Source: Acetobacter oryzoeni
GTDB taxonomy: Bacteria; Pseudomonadota; Alphaproteobacteria; Acetobacterales; Acetobacteraceae
Length of the DNA: 64,000 nucleotides
Direction of reading: 5' to 3'
Assembly (NCBI RefSeq): GCF_004014775.2
Contig: NZ_CP042810.1
Location: forward strand, 62,001-126,000
Both the position numbers and the translations under genes were made by a program. Below, one piece after another: positions 1 to 9,150 of this stretch. Positions within the stretch are counted from its first letter, which is position 1. Each line of letters starts with the position of its first letter. The notes under the pieces were generated by a model that saw only the letters and a program-made list of their open reading frames with translations, had not been told where the DNA came from and searched no databases.

Positions 1-55
1 AGTGCAAGCTTATGTGCTCATGTTCGTCACCGCTTCAAACCAACGTTTAAGAAAC

Positions 56-670
56 ATGCTGATCGGATATGCCCGCGTCTCCAAAGCCGATGGTTCCCAA
101 TCCCTCGACCTCCAGCACGACGCCCTGCGTGCCGCCGGTATCGAGCCAGGTAATATTTATGATGATCGTGCATCCGGTAGCCGCGATGATCGGCCCGGCT
201 TAGCTGCATGCCTCAAATCCTTGCGCGACGGCGATGTGCTGGTGGTCTGGAAACTCGATCGCCTCGGGCGCTCGCTCGCCCACCTGGTCAACACCGTGAA
301 GGATCTGTCAGACCGCAGGATCGGCCTGCGTGTGCTGACCGGAAAAGGCGCTCAGATCGACACCACGACCGCATCCGGCCGCATGGTGTTCGGTATCTTT
401 GCCACTCTGGCCGAGTTCGAGCGGGATCTGATCCGCGAGCGCACCATGGCTGGCCTTGCCGCAGCCAGAGCGCGCGGACGAAAGGGAGGGCGAAAATTCG
501 CCCTGACCAAAGCACAGGTGCGTCTCGCCCAGGCCGCCATGGCGCAGCGCGACACGTCTGTTTCCGATCTGTGCAAGGAACTCGGGATCGAGCGCGTCAC
601 TCTATACAGATATGTCGGACCGAAGGGCGAGCTCAGGGATTATGGGAAGCGCGTTCTCAGCTTAGCGTAG
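56..670 (+). CDS. Serine recombinase of the resolvase/invertase family
   Basis: This 204-residue protein is a small serine recombinase, expected to cut and rejoin DNA at a short res-type site through a phosphoserine link. The catalytic domain opens with MLIGYARVS, which places the nucleophile at Ser9, and continues with the conserved DRLGRS and EFERDLIRERT blocks. The last 45 residues hold a helix-turn-helix (DLCKELGIERVTLYRY). I start it at the ATG at 56 because family members reach YARVS within the first ten residues. An in-frame GTG at 2 would add 18 residues with no visible family match. Its stop codon lies about 15-30 bp from the point where the transposase gene on the other strand loses family similarity, so it probably arrived as the resolvase of a transposon ending at that junction. 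Confidence 0.9.
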   Translation: MLIGYARVSKADGSQSLDLQHDALRAAGIEPGNIYDDRASGSRDDRPGLAACLKSLRDGDVLVVWKLDRLGRSLAHLVNTVKDLSDRRIGLRVLTGKGAQIDTTTASGRMVFGIFATLAEFERDLIRERTMAGLAAARARGRKGGRKFALTKAQVRLAQAAMAQRDTSVSDLCKELGIERVTLYRYVGPKGELRDYGKRVLSLA

Positions 671-1597
671 GATTTCGCCCCCTCCCGCAAACGACCCCAT
701 CAAACGTTCTATGTGTCCACCATAACGTGGAGTAGCGGGCGGTCGATAAGCAATCTGAATGCCATGTTGCTCACAACCACGCTCAAAAGAACGACCATGA
801 AACTCCGCTCCATTATCGACATGAATGCAACGAGGAAGCCCACACGTTGGCCAACTGTTTTCAATCAGACGCTCCGCACGCCAGGAATCTTTGGGGAGAA
901 CCGCCTGTGTAAGGGCAAGCGCGACTGAAGTGGTGCTGGGAGCTTCGAGGGACAGAAGAAACCCCAGAACCATACGCGTATGAATATCCATCACCAGTGT
1001 TAGCCAAGGTCGACCGATGCTCGCACGAGTAACATCGTCGACTAGCATGAGATCAACCTTGGTATGGTCAATCTGAACGATATCCAAGGGCCTTTCTGCT
1101 TCGAGACCTCCTTGAATCTGATGAAACGCAGCTTCAGTCGCCGTTTTTCCTTCGCGTTTCCTGATAAGTGTTTTTGAATTGCAAGCTGCAACACGTGATC
1201 GAACAGCTTTCATGGACGGCACATTGAAACCTGATTTTTGGCATTCACACTCTATATATCGATGGACCTGTTTCAATGTCGGTTTTTCACGTTTAAAATA
1301 TATCTTCTTTATCACTTCTTCGATTATTTTTTCTATATTTACGGCTAAGCGTCTGTTCCCGACACGAGGCCCACGAGGTAATGGGAGCAAACTCGCTGTG
1401 GTTTGTTCCTCACGTAGTTTTTTCAGAAGGCGGTAAGTGTGTTGAACACTGATACCCAGGTCGCTTGCGACTAATTTGACTGAAAGATGATTTCTTTGAT
1501 TTTCCTCCAACAATCCACGCAGCAGTGCATGTCGATGGGATGCTCTTGACCAAACATCTTCACTAACAGAAGTGATTGACGGTTTTGTCTGTCGCAT
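662..1597 (-). pseudogene. C-terminally truncated TniA-type DDE transposase
   Basis: The 311 residues match the N-terminal and catalytic parts of TniA/Mu-type transposases, which join transposon ends to target DNA. An N-terminal helix-turn-helix (about residues 35-65) is followed by an integrase core with the triad Asp177 (QIDHTKVD), Asp261 (HVDNGAEF) and Glu297 (GHIERLMG). Family members continue for another 200 or more residues after GHIERLMG. Here the frame runs through GSFAGGGEILR to a stop inside the resolvase gene, so the C-terminal beta-barrel and the partner-binding tail are missing. The catalytic triad is complete but the protein should be inactive. The likely start is the ATG at 1597; an upstream start at 1666 adds 23 residues of low-complexity sequence. 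No tniB or tniQ follows, as expected for a fragment. Confidence 0.85.
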
Positions 1598-1751
1598 CGC
1601 ATTCTCGTGTGAAAAGAAGCCAAGCAATGTACGGAAGTTTCCACCCACTGTTACCACAATTACCACTATTTTGCGTAAATTTTTTCATCAAATTGCAATT
1701 CAAATTCAGGATATGAAAGACAAAATAATAACGTTGTATGACCTATATGTG

Positions 1752-1837
1752 CTGTCAGGTTTCGAGACGTCATTGACAGTTTTTTGTGGGGGGCAAGCCG
1801 AATGTCGGCTGTCAGGCATAAAAACCCGACCTGACAG
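1752..1837. repeat. Cluster of CTGTCAG/CTGACAG words upstream of the TniA fragment
   Basis: Within 86 bp just upstream of the truncated transposase gene there are CTGTCAG at 1752-1758 and 1809-1815, CTGACAG at 1831-1837 and TGACAG at 1774-1779. TniA/Tn7-type transposons carry several transposase-binding repeats near each end, often starting TGTC or TGAC, so this may be the remaining transposon end. The words are short, so the assignment is tentative. Confidence 0.35.
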
Positions 1838-1904
1838 AGAGGCATATCCGCATCCATAAACGCGTTACGTCCCGCGTCTGATCCGGGCCTGCCGAACAGG
1901 GTTT

Positions 1905-2600
1905 TCAATTATCGTCTTGCCCGGCACACTCCCTTTTCCAGATGTCCCGGTATAGGAAAACAAGGAAAGGGACAGGCCAGAGGAACGGAAAACTGCCGTG
2001 TAAAACCAGCCCCGTGGCGGCGGCCATCACGCCAGCCATCACGCCAGCCAGAAAAGCCGCCCACGAAAGCAGCGGTAGAAAAATGCTTCCGGCGACAGGG
2101 CGAGTATTCCTGTCCGGCGCAAGATATGACGCCACCCATTCCGCAATTCCCGATGCGGCTTTCAACAGGTTTGTCGTCACGACGATCGTGGGCATGGGTG
2201 TGCCGGAGAATTTCGCGATCGTTTCGCCCTGAACGGCCAGAAGTGCTGGCAGGACGAGAAATTCTCCCCAGTAACGCAGGGACGATCCATGCACGATCTG
2301 CGCCAGAACCATGAAGATCGTCATCACCATGACCCCATAAGCTGGCGACCATAACAGCCGCATCAGGCCGGAGAGGATGGCGGCAAGGAAAAATACGCCC
2401 AGCACACCGACCAGAATCAGGCCGTGCTGCCAGCTCCCACTGATAAACGAAGCGCCCATATGCGTGGTGTTCCCGGTCATCGCGCCTGCAAAGACACCGC
2501 CCAGATCGACGAAACTCAGGGCATCCACATAGCCTGCGACAAGACCGAGAATGAGAACCCGCCGAGCGGAAACCGAGACGGGAAGAAGGGAGGACGACAT
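1905..2600 (-). CDS. YoaK/DUF1275 family membrane protein
   Basis: This 231-residue integral membrane protein belongs to the YoaK (DUF1275) family, whose function is not firmly established. It has about six or seven hydrophobic segments, the early family signature GYVDALSF and the GAMTGNTTHMG motif near residue 40. I place the start at the ATG at 2598-2600, because the longer frame reading to 2816 lies inside the antiporter gene. That ATG overlaps the antiporter stop codon as TAATG, so the two genes are almost certainly translationally coupled in one operon. The C-terminus is short and charged. No regulator gene adjoins the pair. Confidence 0.85.
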   Translation of the reverse strand: MSSSLLPVSVSARRVLILGLVAGYVDALSFVDLGGVFAGAMTGNTTHMGASFISGSWQHGLILVGVLGVFFLAAILSGLMRLLWSPAYGVMVMTIFMVLAQIVHGSSLRYWGEFLVLPALLAVQGETIAKFSGTPMPTIVVTTNLLKAASGIAEWVASYLAPDRNTRPVAGSIFLPLLSWAAFLAGVMAGVMAAATGLVLHGSFPFLWPVPFLVFLYRDIWKRECAGQDDN

Positions 2601-3862
2601 TACTGCGGCCGAGATACGGATGACGGATAGAGCTTTCGGGCGACCCGTTCCATGGTCAGACCCTGCACGATGATGGTGAACACCACCACACCATAGCAGA
2701 CCGGCAGCAGCAGGTTGCGCAATTCTCCGGGCGGTAGACCTAGCGCCAGTGAGACCGAGATGCCCCCACGCAGGCCGCCCCAGGTCAGGATGCCAAGAAC
2801 ACGGCCCCGTTCCCATTGCCGGAGATGGACCGGAAGGGTCGAGAACAGCACGCTCAGTGCCCGTACTGCAATGGAGAGCGGGATCACGGCAAGCGTCGCC
2901 AGAACCGTAAACAGATGCGGCGTGATTTCCAGAATTTCAAAGCCGATGAGCATGAACAGCAGGACGTTCAGTACCTCGTCGATGAGGTTCCAGGCGATGT
3001 CGAGTTCCTTGCGTGAGGCTTCATCGAAAATGGAGTGGCTGTAACGTGTTCCGAAACAAAGACCAGCCACGACGACAGCGATCGCGCCTGACATGCTAAG
3101 CTGGTTAGCTATGCTGAAGGTCCCGGTCGCAAGTGCCAGCGATGTCAACAGATCAATATGCGGATCCCGCTGCGCCTTGAGCACACGAAGCGCGATCCAT
3201 CCGGTCAGTGCACCCAACAGACCACCACCAACTGCCTCACGACAGAAGCTGAACGCGATCTCCGAGGCAGTTACGCCCTGACTGTCTCCGGTCGCCAGTC
3301 CGATCGTCACACCGAAAATGACAACCCCTACGCCGTCGTTGAACAGACTCTCGCCAGCGAAAACGGCCTGAAGCGGCCCCGGCAGGCCTAGACGCTTCAG
3401 CATGCCTACGACCGAAACCGGGTCAGTGGGTGCGAGGATGGCACCCAGCACGATGCACCATGCGAAGGGAATGGCGTGGCCCAGAAGAGGAAAGACGTAC
3501 CACGCCGTGATCGCAAGAAAAGCGACGGCCAGAACGGTTCCCATAATGGAGAGAGCCGTTACCGATGCCAGCCTGGCGCGCAGATGCCCGACATCGACCT
3601 GCATGGCTCCGGCAAACAGAAGAAGCGATAGCGCACCATTCAGAAGTGCAGCAGGCAGATTGATGGCTCCGAGTACAGATCGTGGGAGAGCCAGAAGATC
3701 ATAGGCCGGGATCAGCGGATTCAGGATCATGACCAGCAGTGACGCTAGCAATGAAAAGACCAGAACACCAATCGTGACAGGCAGGCGAAGCGTGTGGTGA
3801 TTGAGAATGCTGAAGGCTGCCGAGAGAGACAGCAGCAGAGAAAGTAGGCTGATTGTATCCAT
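2600..3862 (-). CDS. CPA1-type cation:proton antiporter (NhaP-like)
   Basis: This 420-residue inner-membrane transporter would exchange Na+ or K+ for protons. It is built of about 12 hydrophobic segments. It carries the CPA1 hallmarks APTDPVSVVGMLKRLGL (about residues 143-160) and GESLFNDGVGVV (about 170-181), where the Asn-Asp pair forms the ion site. A third conserved stretch, GGLRGGISVSLALGLP, lies near residue 365. There is no long cytoplasmic regulatory tail, as in short NhaP proteins. It is the first gene of an operon with the YoaK-type gene, sharing TAATG. The ion specificity cannot be read from sequence. Confidence 0.9.
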   Translation of the reverse strand: MDTISLLSLLLSLSAAFSILNHHTLRLPVTIGVLVFSLLASLLVMILNPLIPAYDLLALPRSVLGAINLPAALLNGALSLLLFAGAMQVDVGHLRARLASVTALSIMGTVLAVAFLAITAWYVFPLLGHAIPFAWCIVLGAILAPTDPVSVVGMLKRLGLPGPLQAVFAGESLFNDGVGVVIFGVTIGLATGDSQGVTASEIAFSFCREAVGGGLLGALTGWIALRVLKAQRDPHIDLLTSLALATGTFSIANQLSMSGAIAVVVAGLCFGTRYSHSIFDEASRKELDIAWNLIDEVLNVLLFMLIGFEILEITPHLFTVLATLAVIPLSIAVRALSVLFSTLPVHLRQWERGRVLGILTWGGLRGGISVSLALGLPPGELRNLLLPVCYGVVVFTIIVQGLTMERVARKLYPSSVSRPQ

Positions 3863-3909
3863 ACTGTACCGCTGGCCTCTCCGGCGCTGTGCGTCAAGGA
3901 AAACCGCGC

Positions 3910-3978
3910 ATGGTCCGCTATTGGAAAAGCATAATGCTTTGTTGAATGACAGAGATGAGGCGTAAGCAGACTATCCCC
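3910..3978 (-). repeat. Inverted copy of the 68-bp intergenic element
   Basis: Read on the minus strand, this stretch contains GCTTACGCCTCAT, then CTGTC, a spacer of about 20 bp, then TTCCAATAGCGGACCAT. This is the same order and spacing as the plus-strand copies at 4231, 9387, 10693, 17244, 21639 and 23266. It is one of two copies seen in the opposite orientation. Confidence 0.5.
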
Positions 3979-4230
3979 TTACAAAAAGGTCGATGCAATC
4001 TTTAACATAATTAAAGATACTTTTCGCATTAATAAGGAATATTCGCCTAATTAAGGGAATCAATAACGTGCTGAAATATCGGAGTATTGACTAACTTAAT
4101 TAAGGAATTTCGACACCGCAGCTGACTGCCGTTTTTGCCGCCAAAAAAAACCACTTAATCGCGATAAAAATGCAGAAGTTAATGATAAATCTGCCAATCA
4201 AGCAGAAGTTCCGACAACAACGCGGACAGA
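3979..4230. other. AT-rich intergenic stretch
   Basis: No gene is visible between the antiporter promoter region and the ApeA-like gene. The stretch carries three loosely similar words: TTAATAAGGAATATTCG at 4029, CTAATTAAGGGAATC at 4048 and CTTAATTAAGGAATTTCG at 4095. These could be regulator sites or decayed repeats. The rest is featureless. Confidence 0.4.
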
Positions 4231-4299
4231 TCCAGACATTCCGCTTACGCCTCATGTCGGTCATTGGAACGAATTCCATACCGTCCGGAAACCAGACAT
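4231..4299 (+). repeat. 68-bp intergenic element, copy 1
   Basis: Carries CCAGACATTCCG, then TACGCCTCATGTCGG, and at its right end CCGGAAACCAGACAT. Total length is 69 bp. It lies 124 bp from the 3' end of the ApeA-like gene. The aligned copies are described under the 10693 entry. Confidence 0.6.
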
Positions 4300-4422
4300 G
4301 GTTTGCTTAGCGCCGTCCCTAGGCGAACTGGGGACGGGCAAAACTGACGAGTTACATCGCATGCGAGCATGGCACGACCTAACATTTGCGAACAGAACCA
4401 CTGCCTAAATGAGGCTTATCGA

Positions 4423-5847
4423 TTATTGACCAACTCCATCTTGGCTTGAAGAGGGAAAGCTCGGCAAAGGGTAATCTGGGAGAAAATCATCAAATGTAGC
4501 GAGAGGCTGATACGCTTTTGATAGACGTTCAAGACTAACGCCAAAATCCTTCAGCGTGAACAACATTAGCATAAATGTAACGGCGCGAGTTTCTTCGTAG
4601 AATGCTTGAACATCATCATCATTCATTATTGGGGCCGAGTGAAACATCGTTGCACGCCGCTTCGCAATACGGCGCGGAAGCGTCTCGTCAAACCTAAAAC
4701 CTGAATCGCGTAGGGTATTAATAGCTCGATTAAGTAAGGTTACAAGTGACGGTGCTTTCGAAGATTTAACTTGAATATGCTTTTTAGAAAACTGTGCAAT
4801 TTCTGGATCGGCAGAGGCATCGATATAATCAAAGAAAATCCGTTGGGAGTGAAGGAAATTCTCTTCTTCTTCGTTTTTGAAACGTGACTGAAGATACTCT
4901 TCGAAAGTCGGCATCACAGCTGAAAATTTGTCATTAAGATTGGTAGCAAACCATCGTCCTAGTTGGACCGCATGAATCCGGTTCACAAGGTCACGAGGAG
5001 CCTTCAAATAGGCGCTTATCACTTCCTCCAAACCAACCTCATCCCAGCCACATCCGTGAATGCGGTTAAGTGGATGTGGAGGCTCCTCATCGCGGAAATG
5101 TACTCCTCCGAGATCGAGTTTTGGATCTTGACTTCGTCGCATGCTAGTCCCGTCTGTGGGCAGCCAAAGACAGAATATAGGTAACTTTGGGCGGAACCCA
5201 GCGAGAAATCCGAAGACCAATTCGAGACCTAAGCAAACATCTATACTCTCATCCAGAGACCGAAGTGCTGTAAATTTCAATCTAAAGACTGATTGCGGAA
5301 TCAGTTTGGACGAGTTTGGTCCATTGTGAAAACTCGTGCCTTTAAATGCTTCGACAGTGCCAAAGTCAGGCACCTCGAATGTTTTTTCCTCATTAGGCGC
5401 CACTTCGACAGACTTAAGTTGGTATTTGTCATCCACAACGTCTTTGATCCGAGGGTTTCCATACCATGATCGGAAGGCGCTGGATTCGAAACCCAGTCCC
5501 GAAAACATCGCTTCATGCTCGTCATCTATGGCACAACCAGTTAGGAGCCCTTGGAACGTGCCCGCAATTTTGGTCCGCATTTCTGGGTGGAGGCTGCCGA
5601 TTTTTCCCGGATCAACCGACGACACAATTGGTCGAATAAGAGTCGAGGGCTGCTGATAGTCCAGCGCCACCGATACGGGACGTACACTCCCAAAAACGCC
5701 CTGATCATATATGCCGTGGGATTTAACAGCTCGAATTGCCTCAAACCGCCACCTTCGGATACCTTCACCTTCAGGCCAGATTCGTCCCGTCCACCCGTTA
5801 TGATTGTCTCCGGCTTCGGGTACACTTATCCAATTAGTGTTGCTCAT
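4423..5847 (-). CDS. ApeA-like HEPN-domain protein, probable abortive-infection factor
   Basis: This 474-residue protein resembles the ApeA type of anti-phage proteins: a beta-rich N-terminal domain (about residues 15-300) followed by a helical HEPN domain (about 310-450). The N-terminal part has the layout seen in ApeA N-terminal domains, with a stretch around FSGLGFESSAFRSWYG and, near residue 215, a hydrophobic helix before PIFCLWL. In the C-terminal part, Arg398 and His403 form an RxxxxH motif (RATMFH), the usual HEPN ribonuclease signature. Such proteins are thought to stop translation during infection by cutting RNA. The gene stands alone, bounded on both sides by copies of the intergenic element. 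The family match is from memory of motifs and fold pattern, not from a search. Confidence 0.5.
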   Translation of the reverse strand: MSNTNWISVPEAGDNHNGWTGRIWPEGEGIRRWRFEAIRAVKSHGIYDQGVFGSVRPVSVALDYQQPSTLIRPIVSSVDPGKIGSLHPEMRTKIAGTFQGLLTGCAIDDEHEAMFSGLGFESSAFRSWYGNPRIKDVVDDKYQLKSVEVAPNEEKTFEVPDFGTVEAFKGTSFHNGPNSSKLIPQSVFRLKFTALRSLDESIDVCLGLELVFGFLAGFRPKLPIFCLWLPTDGTSMRRSQDPKLDLGGVHFRDEEPPHPLNRIHGCGWDEVGLEEVISAYLKAPRDLVNRIHAVQLGRWFATNLNDKFSAVMPTFEEYLQSRFKNEEEENFLHSQRIFFDYIDASADPEIAQFSKKHIQVKSSKAPSLVTLLNRAINTLRDSGFRFDETLPRRIAKRRATMFHSAPIMNDDDVQAFYEETRAVTFMLMLFTLKDFGVSLERLSKAYQPLATFDDFLPDYPLPSFPSSSQDGVGQ

Positions 5848-6038
5848 TTTCGCTTCTTTAACTTTAAAACAGACACGGAAGTTGCTTGGGACGCATTTAT
5901 ATCATTCAGCATCAAAAATTACATGTGGGAGCTACCTAAACTATCGTTTGCCATTTGTGATTTTGGAATGGCCATTTATTTTCATAACCAAATACAAAAT
6001 CGCCAACCGCACTTTCTGTTTTCCTGCCAAACCGCCTA
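5848..6038. other. Intergenic region upstream of the ApeA-like gene
   Basis: AT-rich sequence that should contain the promoter of the ApeA-like gene. I see no convincing gene or strong repeat in it. Confidence 0.4.
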
Positions 6039-6093
6039 TCTGCTTTATGAATTGCGGCAGACAGGTGGCAGTCGCTTACTAAGGCGACTGCCT
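6039..6093 (+). repeat. Partial intergenic element with a perfect hairpin
   Basis: TCTGCTTTATGAATT followed by GCAGACAGGTGG matches the left half of the copy at 21639, including about 19 bp before its core. It then diverges into a perfect 9-bp hairpin, GGCAGTCGC (6067-6075) and GCGACTGCC (6084-6092), with an 8-nt loop. The right half of the element is absent. Confidence 0.5.
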
Positions 6094-6211
6094 AAGCGCA
6101 AATATTGCACTGTTCTAGAATTGAATTTTCATAAAACTGCGCCGTGCCGAATTTCACAAGCCGAATAAACGAATCTTATTCCGCATGAATTGAGTGCAAT
6201 ATTTGGAATAA

Positions 6212-6739
6212 TTATTCTAATAATTTTGCATCCTCAGCTTCTCTTACCCATTTAGCCACTAGACGATCATTTTGGAGCTTTGATAGTATACTCCTCTTTT
6301 CTAGATCGCTGGCAGTGTCGTTATAATGAGTCCGGAAGTACATAGACTTTGAATCTATAATATATTGTCTATTTTTAGAGGAAAAAAATTGGTCAGAAGT
6401 TAAATCTATAATCATGTTATTTTTCTGAATCCAAAAATGCTCTACCCAGTTACTATGGAAACAGTAACCTCCATCTTGTAGAATTTTCAGACGTAAAGAT
6501 GACTGTAGCATCCATGGTCCTGAACCGCCACACAAATTCCAACCACAATGATATGGATAATATTTCCTCCTAAGTAGCAATAAAATAAACACTGATGAAA
6601 TTTTACACATCTGTGATGAAGGAATTTTGGTGGATTTTCTATTTCGGATTTTTGTCTTTATCCATCTTTTTTCCAACCATTCGACAATTTTTACAGATTC
6701 TTTATTCGTAATCACTTTGATGCAAATCTCATTGTTCAC
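6212..6739 (-). CDS. Putative transglutaminase-like cysteine protein
   Basis: This 175-residue protein has the order Cys-His-Asp seen in transglutaminase-like folds: Cys70 in CGGSGPWMLQSSLR at the start of a helix, His101 in EHFWIQ, and Asp112 in IIDLTSDQF. That spacing, with the phrase IDLTSDQF after the histidine strand, recalls small orphan transglutaminase-like proteins found on mobile elements. Substrate and reaction are unknown. The gene is strongly AT-rich compared with both neighbours, which suggests recent transfer. It stands alone between a partial intergenic element (6039) and a C-tract element (6795). The annotation rests on motif pattern only. Confidence 0.4.
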   Translation of the reverse strand: MNNEICIKVITNKESVKIVEWLEKRWIKTKIRNRKSTKIPSSQMCKISSVFILLLLRRKYYPYHCGWNLCGGSGPWMLQSSLRLKILQDGGYCFHSNWVEHFWIQKNNMIIDLTSDQFFSSKNRQYIIDSKSMYFRTHYNDTASDLEKRSILSKLQNDRLVAKWVREAEDAKLLE

Positions 6740-6794
6740 AAGCCTTGGGGTAACTTACGATGTCGCGAGGTTACTTTCCAGCTTGCTTGGTCGA

Positions 6795-6843
6795 TTAACA
6801 GACATTCTGCTTTCCCCCCAAAGCGGACATCGAACGGATCTTT
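6795..6843 (+). repeat. C-tract intergenic element, copy 1
   Basis: TTAACAGACATTCTGC, then TTTCCCCCCAAAGCGGACAT. It is closely similar to 27605-27643 and ends with the same AAAGCGGACAT word that ends the 68-bp elements. It lies between the transglutaminase-like gene and the 3' end of the AraC gene; no gene is visible in the rest of 6740-7064. Confidence 0.5.
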
Positions 6844-7064
6844 TTCACGATATAGGCGTGGGTGAAATGGGCGGCCCTGCAACCTATTTAAGAGAAGAGG
6901 CCCATTGTAGCCTGACTAAGGATACTTTTTCGATTGTGCAGTATCTCTGGATTCAATTAAAGGCGGCTGTAAATCCATTAGTATTAAAAATACAGTCTGA
7001 AACTAATATATTTTAACACGTGACATCATTTCATTCCGAGATTGATGAAATTCTGGACAACGGA

Positions 7065-7862
7065 TTACCGACGCTGGTTAAGATAATGGCGAGGTGACGT
7101 ACCCAGCCGTTGTCGGAACATTGTCGTGAAGGCCGCAGGATTATCATACCCTAGAGCAAGCGCCACAGCCGTAACGGACTCTCCTGCTGTAAGACGGGGC
7201 AGGGCAGCAACCAGACATGCCTGCTGCCGCCATTCTACAAAGGAAAGGCCGGTCTCACGCCGAAACAGGCGTGTAAAAGTGCGGCGGCTTATGCGAAGTG
7301 ACTGACACCAGTCATCAATTGTATCGTGAATGTCGGGATGGATCAGGAATCTCCGGCAGAGAGATGCTAACCTTTTGTGATCTGGGAATGGCAGGGATAA
7401 CGGTAAAGTTGTCAGTGATTGCATCTCACACCGAATGAGATTCATCAGAGCGATTGTACCGTCCGCTGATTCATTTTCGGCAGGCAGATCTACGGCACGG
7501 CCGATCAGAGCCTGCAAAAAAGAGCCGATTTCCACCACCTGACAACTCTGTGGCAAACCATCGGTTAATTCTGGGGCGACAAAGATACTCTGGAGGCTGA
7601 CCTTCCCGAGCATCTGGACGTCATGTGGGGTGGCCGGGGGTATCCATAATCCCCGTTGAGGTGGCATGACCCAGGTCGTAGCCTGTGTTGACAGGATCAG
7701 TGTACCGGATGCTCCGAAAATCAGTTGTCCATGCCGATGTTCGTGGCGGGGAATGACATGACCATCTGGATAATCATTTCCTAAAGCTACCATGCCATGT
7801 GGCGTCGAGTGTAGAATATCGACGGATAAGTCTCGCATCGTGGCCCACTCTCGTAATTTCAT
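7065..7862 (-). CDS. AraC-family transcriptional regulator
   Basis: This regulator has a cupin-like sensing domain (HEHRHGQLIFGASG followed by PPATPHDV) and a C-terminal pair of helix-turn-helix motifs (SRRTFTRLFRRETG and ALALGYDNPAAFTTMFRQRLG) ending in the family signature SPRHYL. It probably controls the divergent exporter gene at 7951, a common arrangement for cupin-AraC proteins. The start is uncertain: ATGs at 7862 and 7838 and a GTG at 7886 are in frame. I chose 7862; the ATG at 7838 has a somewhat better purine-rich stretch before it. The effector molecule cannot be inferred. Confidence 0.85.
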   Translation of the reverse strand: MKLREWATMRDLSVDILHSTPHGMVALGNDYPDGHVIPRHEHRHGQLIFGASGTLILSTQATTWVMPPQRGLWIPPATPHDVQMLGKVSLQSIFVAPELTDGLPQSCQVVEIGSFLQALIGRAVDLPAENESADGTIALMNLIRCEMQSLTTLPLSLPFPDHKRLASLCRRFLIHPDIHDTIDDWCQSLRISRRTFTRLFRRETGLSFVEWRQQACLVAALPRLTAGESVTAVALALGYDNPAAFTTMFRQRLGTSPRHYLNQRR

Positions 7863-7950
7863 GACCCGTGTGAGGTGGCAGGCCACTGAAAGTGGAATTA
7901 CAACGACAAAGGCGAAAATACAATCTTTCTATAATAAAGAGGGCCATCCC

Positions 7951-9150
7951 GTGAGTGAGACGACGCTGGAACGTCCTGTCGCGCCATCGACAGAGTTCAC
8001 AATACTAGGTGCGGCAAGTTTTTGTCACCTGCTGAATGATATGATGCAGGCACTTCTTCCGGCCATATATCCAATATTGCGTGGAAACTTCAATCTATCC
8101 TTTGCTGAAGTTGGACTTCTTACTTTGGTTTATCAGCTTACGGCGTCTATTTTGCAGCCGTTGATCGGTTTTTATACCGACAAGCACCCAAAGCCTTATT
8201 CTCTGCCTTTTGCCATGATCGCATCCTTGCTTGGATTGGTCATGCTGGCCTTCGCACCAAATTACACGGGCCTGCTCGCTGGTGCGGCTATGTTGGGGCT
8301 CGGTTCCTCAATTTTTCATCCGGAATCTTCGCGGATCGCACGGCTTGCATCTGGTGGTGCGCACGGATTGGCGCAATCCCTGTTTCAAGTGGGTGGTAAT
8401 TTCGGATCGGCTCTCGGTCCTTTGGTTGCCGCCTATTTTGTCCTGCCGCGTGGACAGCATGGATTAGCCTGGATAGCCATCGTGGCTCTTGGCGGCGTTT
8501 TTATTATGACGCGGCTGGGTCAATGGTACAAAGAAAACGGCAAGGCACGCTTAAACGCCAATAAACCACGTCCGCTCCCTGCCCACATCACGGTAGCTCA
8601 CGTATGGCGCGCAATGGCTGTACTGGTAGCGTTGATTTTCTCAAAATACATATATCTTGCCAGCATCACCAATTATTATACGTTTTACCTGATGCATCAT
8701 TTCCATCTGGCAATCCGAAACGCCCAGCTTTGCCAGTTTGTCTTTTTTGCCGCCGTCGCCACTGGCACGGTTGCGGGGGGACCTATTGGTGACAGATTGG
8801 GCCGCAAGGTCGTTATCTGGTTCTCAATCCTCGGCATTCTGCCTTTCACGTTGGCATTGCCCTATGTTGGGCTTGGCGCAACGATCGTTCTGAGCGTGAT
8901 TATCGGTGTCGTGCTGGCCTCGGCGTTTCCGGCAATCGTCGTGTATGCTCAGGAACTCATTCCTGGTCGGACCGGCCTGATTTCGGGGATGTTCTTCGGT
9001 CTGATTTTTGGTGTCGGGGGTATTGCAGCAGCCATTCTCGGCAGTCTGGCAGACAGTCATGGTATAGATTTTGTTTATCATCTATGCTCTTTCCTGCCTC
9101 TGGTCGGATTACTGACTATATTTCTTCCGAGTACAAAACCTTCAAAATAA
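7951..9150 (+). CDS. MFS exporter of the fosmidomycin-resistance (Fsr) type
   Basis: This 399-residue inner-membrane protein is a major facilitator with about 12 hydrophobic segments. It resembles Fsr-type exporters: LLNDMMQALLPAIYPIL in the first helix, GFYTDKHPKPYSLP in the loop between helices 2 and 3, and GPIGDRLGRK in the corresponding loop of the second half. I start it at the GTG at 7951, which follows AAAGAGG at a proper distance. The longer frame from 7792 overlaps the divergent AraC gene and adds 53 unrelated residues. Export of a toxic small molecule under AraC control is the likely role; the real substrate is unknown. Confidence 0.85.
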   Translation: MSETTLERPVAPSTEFTILGAASFCHLLNDMMQALLPAIYPILRGNFNLSFAEVGLLTLVYQLTASILQPLIGFYTDKHPKPYSLPFAMIASLLGLVMLAFAPNYTGLLAGAAMLGLGSSIFHPESSRIARLASGGAHGLAQSLFQVGGNFGSALGPLVAAYFVLPRGQHGLAWIAIVALGGVFIMTRLGQWYKENGKARLNANKPRPLPAHITVAHVWRAMAVLVALIFSKYIYLASITNYYTFYLMHHFHLAIRNAQLCQFVFFAAVATGTVAGGPIGDRLGRKVVIWFSILGILPFTLALPYVGLGATIVLSVIIGVVLASAFPAIVVYAQELIPGRTGLISGMFFGLIFGVGGIAAAILGSLADSHGIDFVYHLCSFLPLVGLLTIFLPSTKPSK

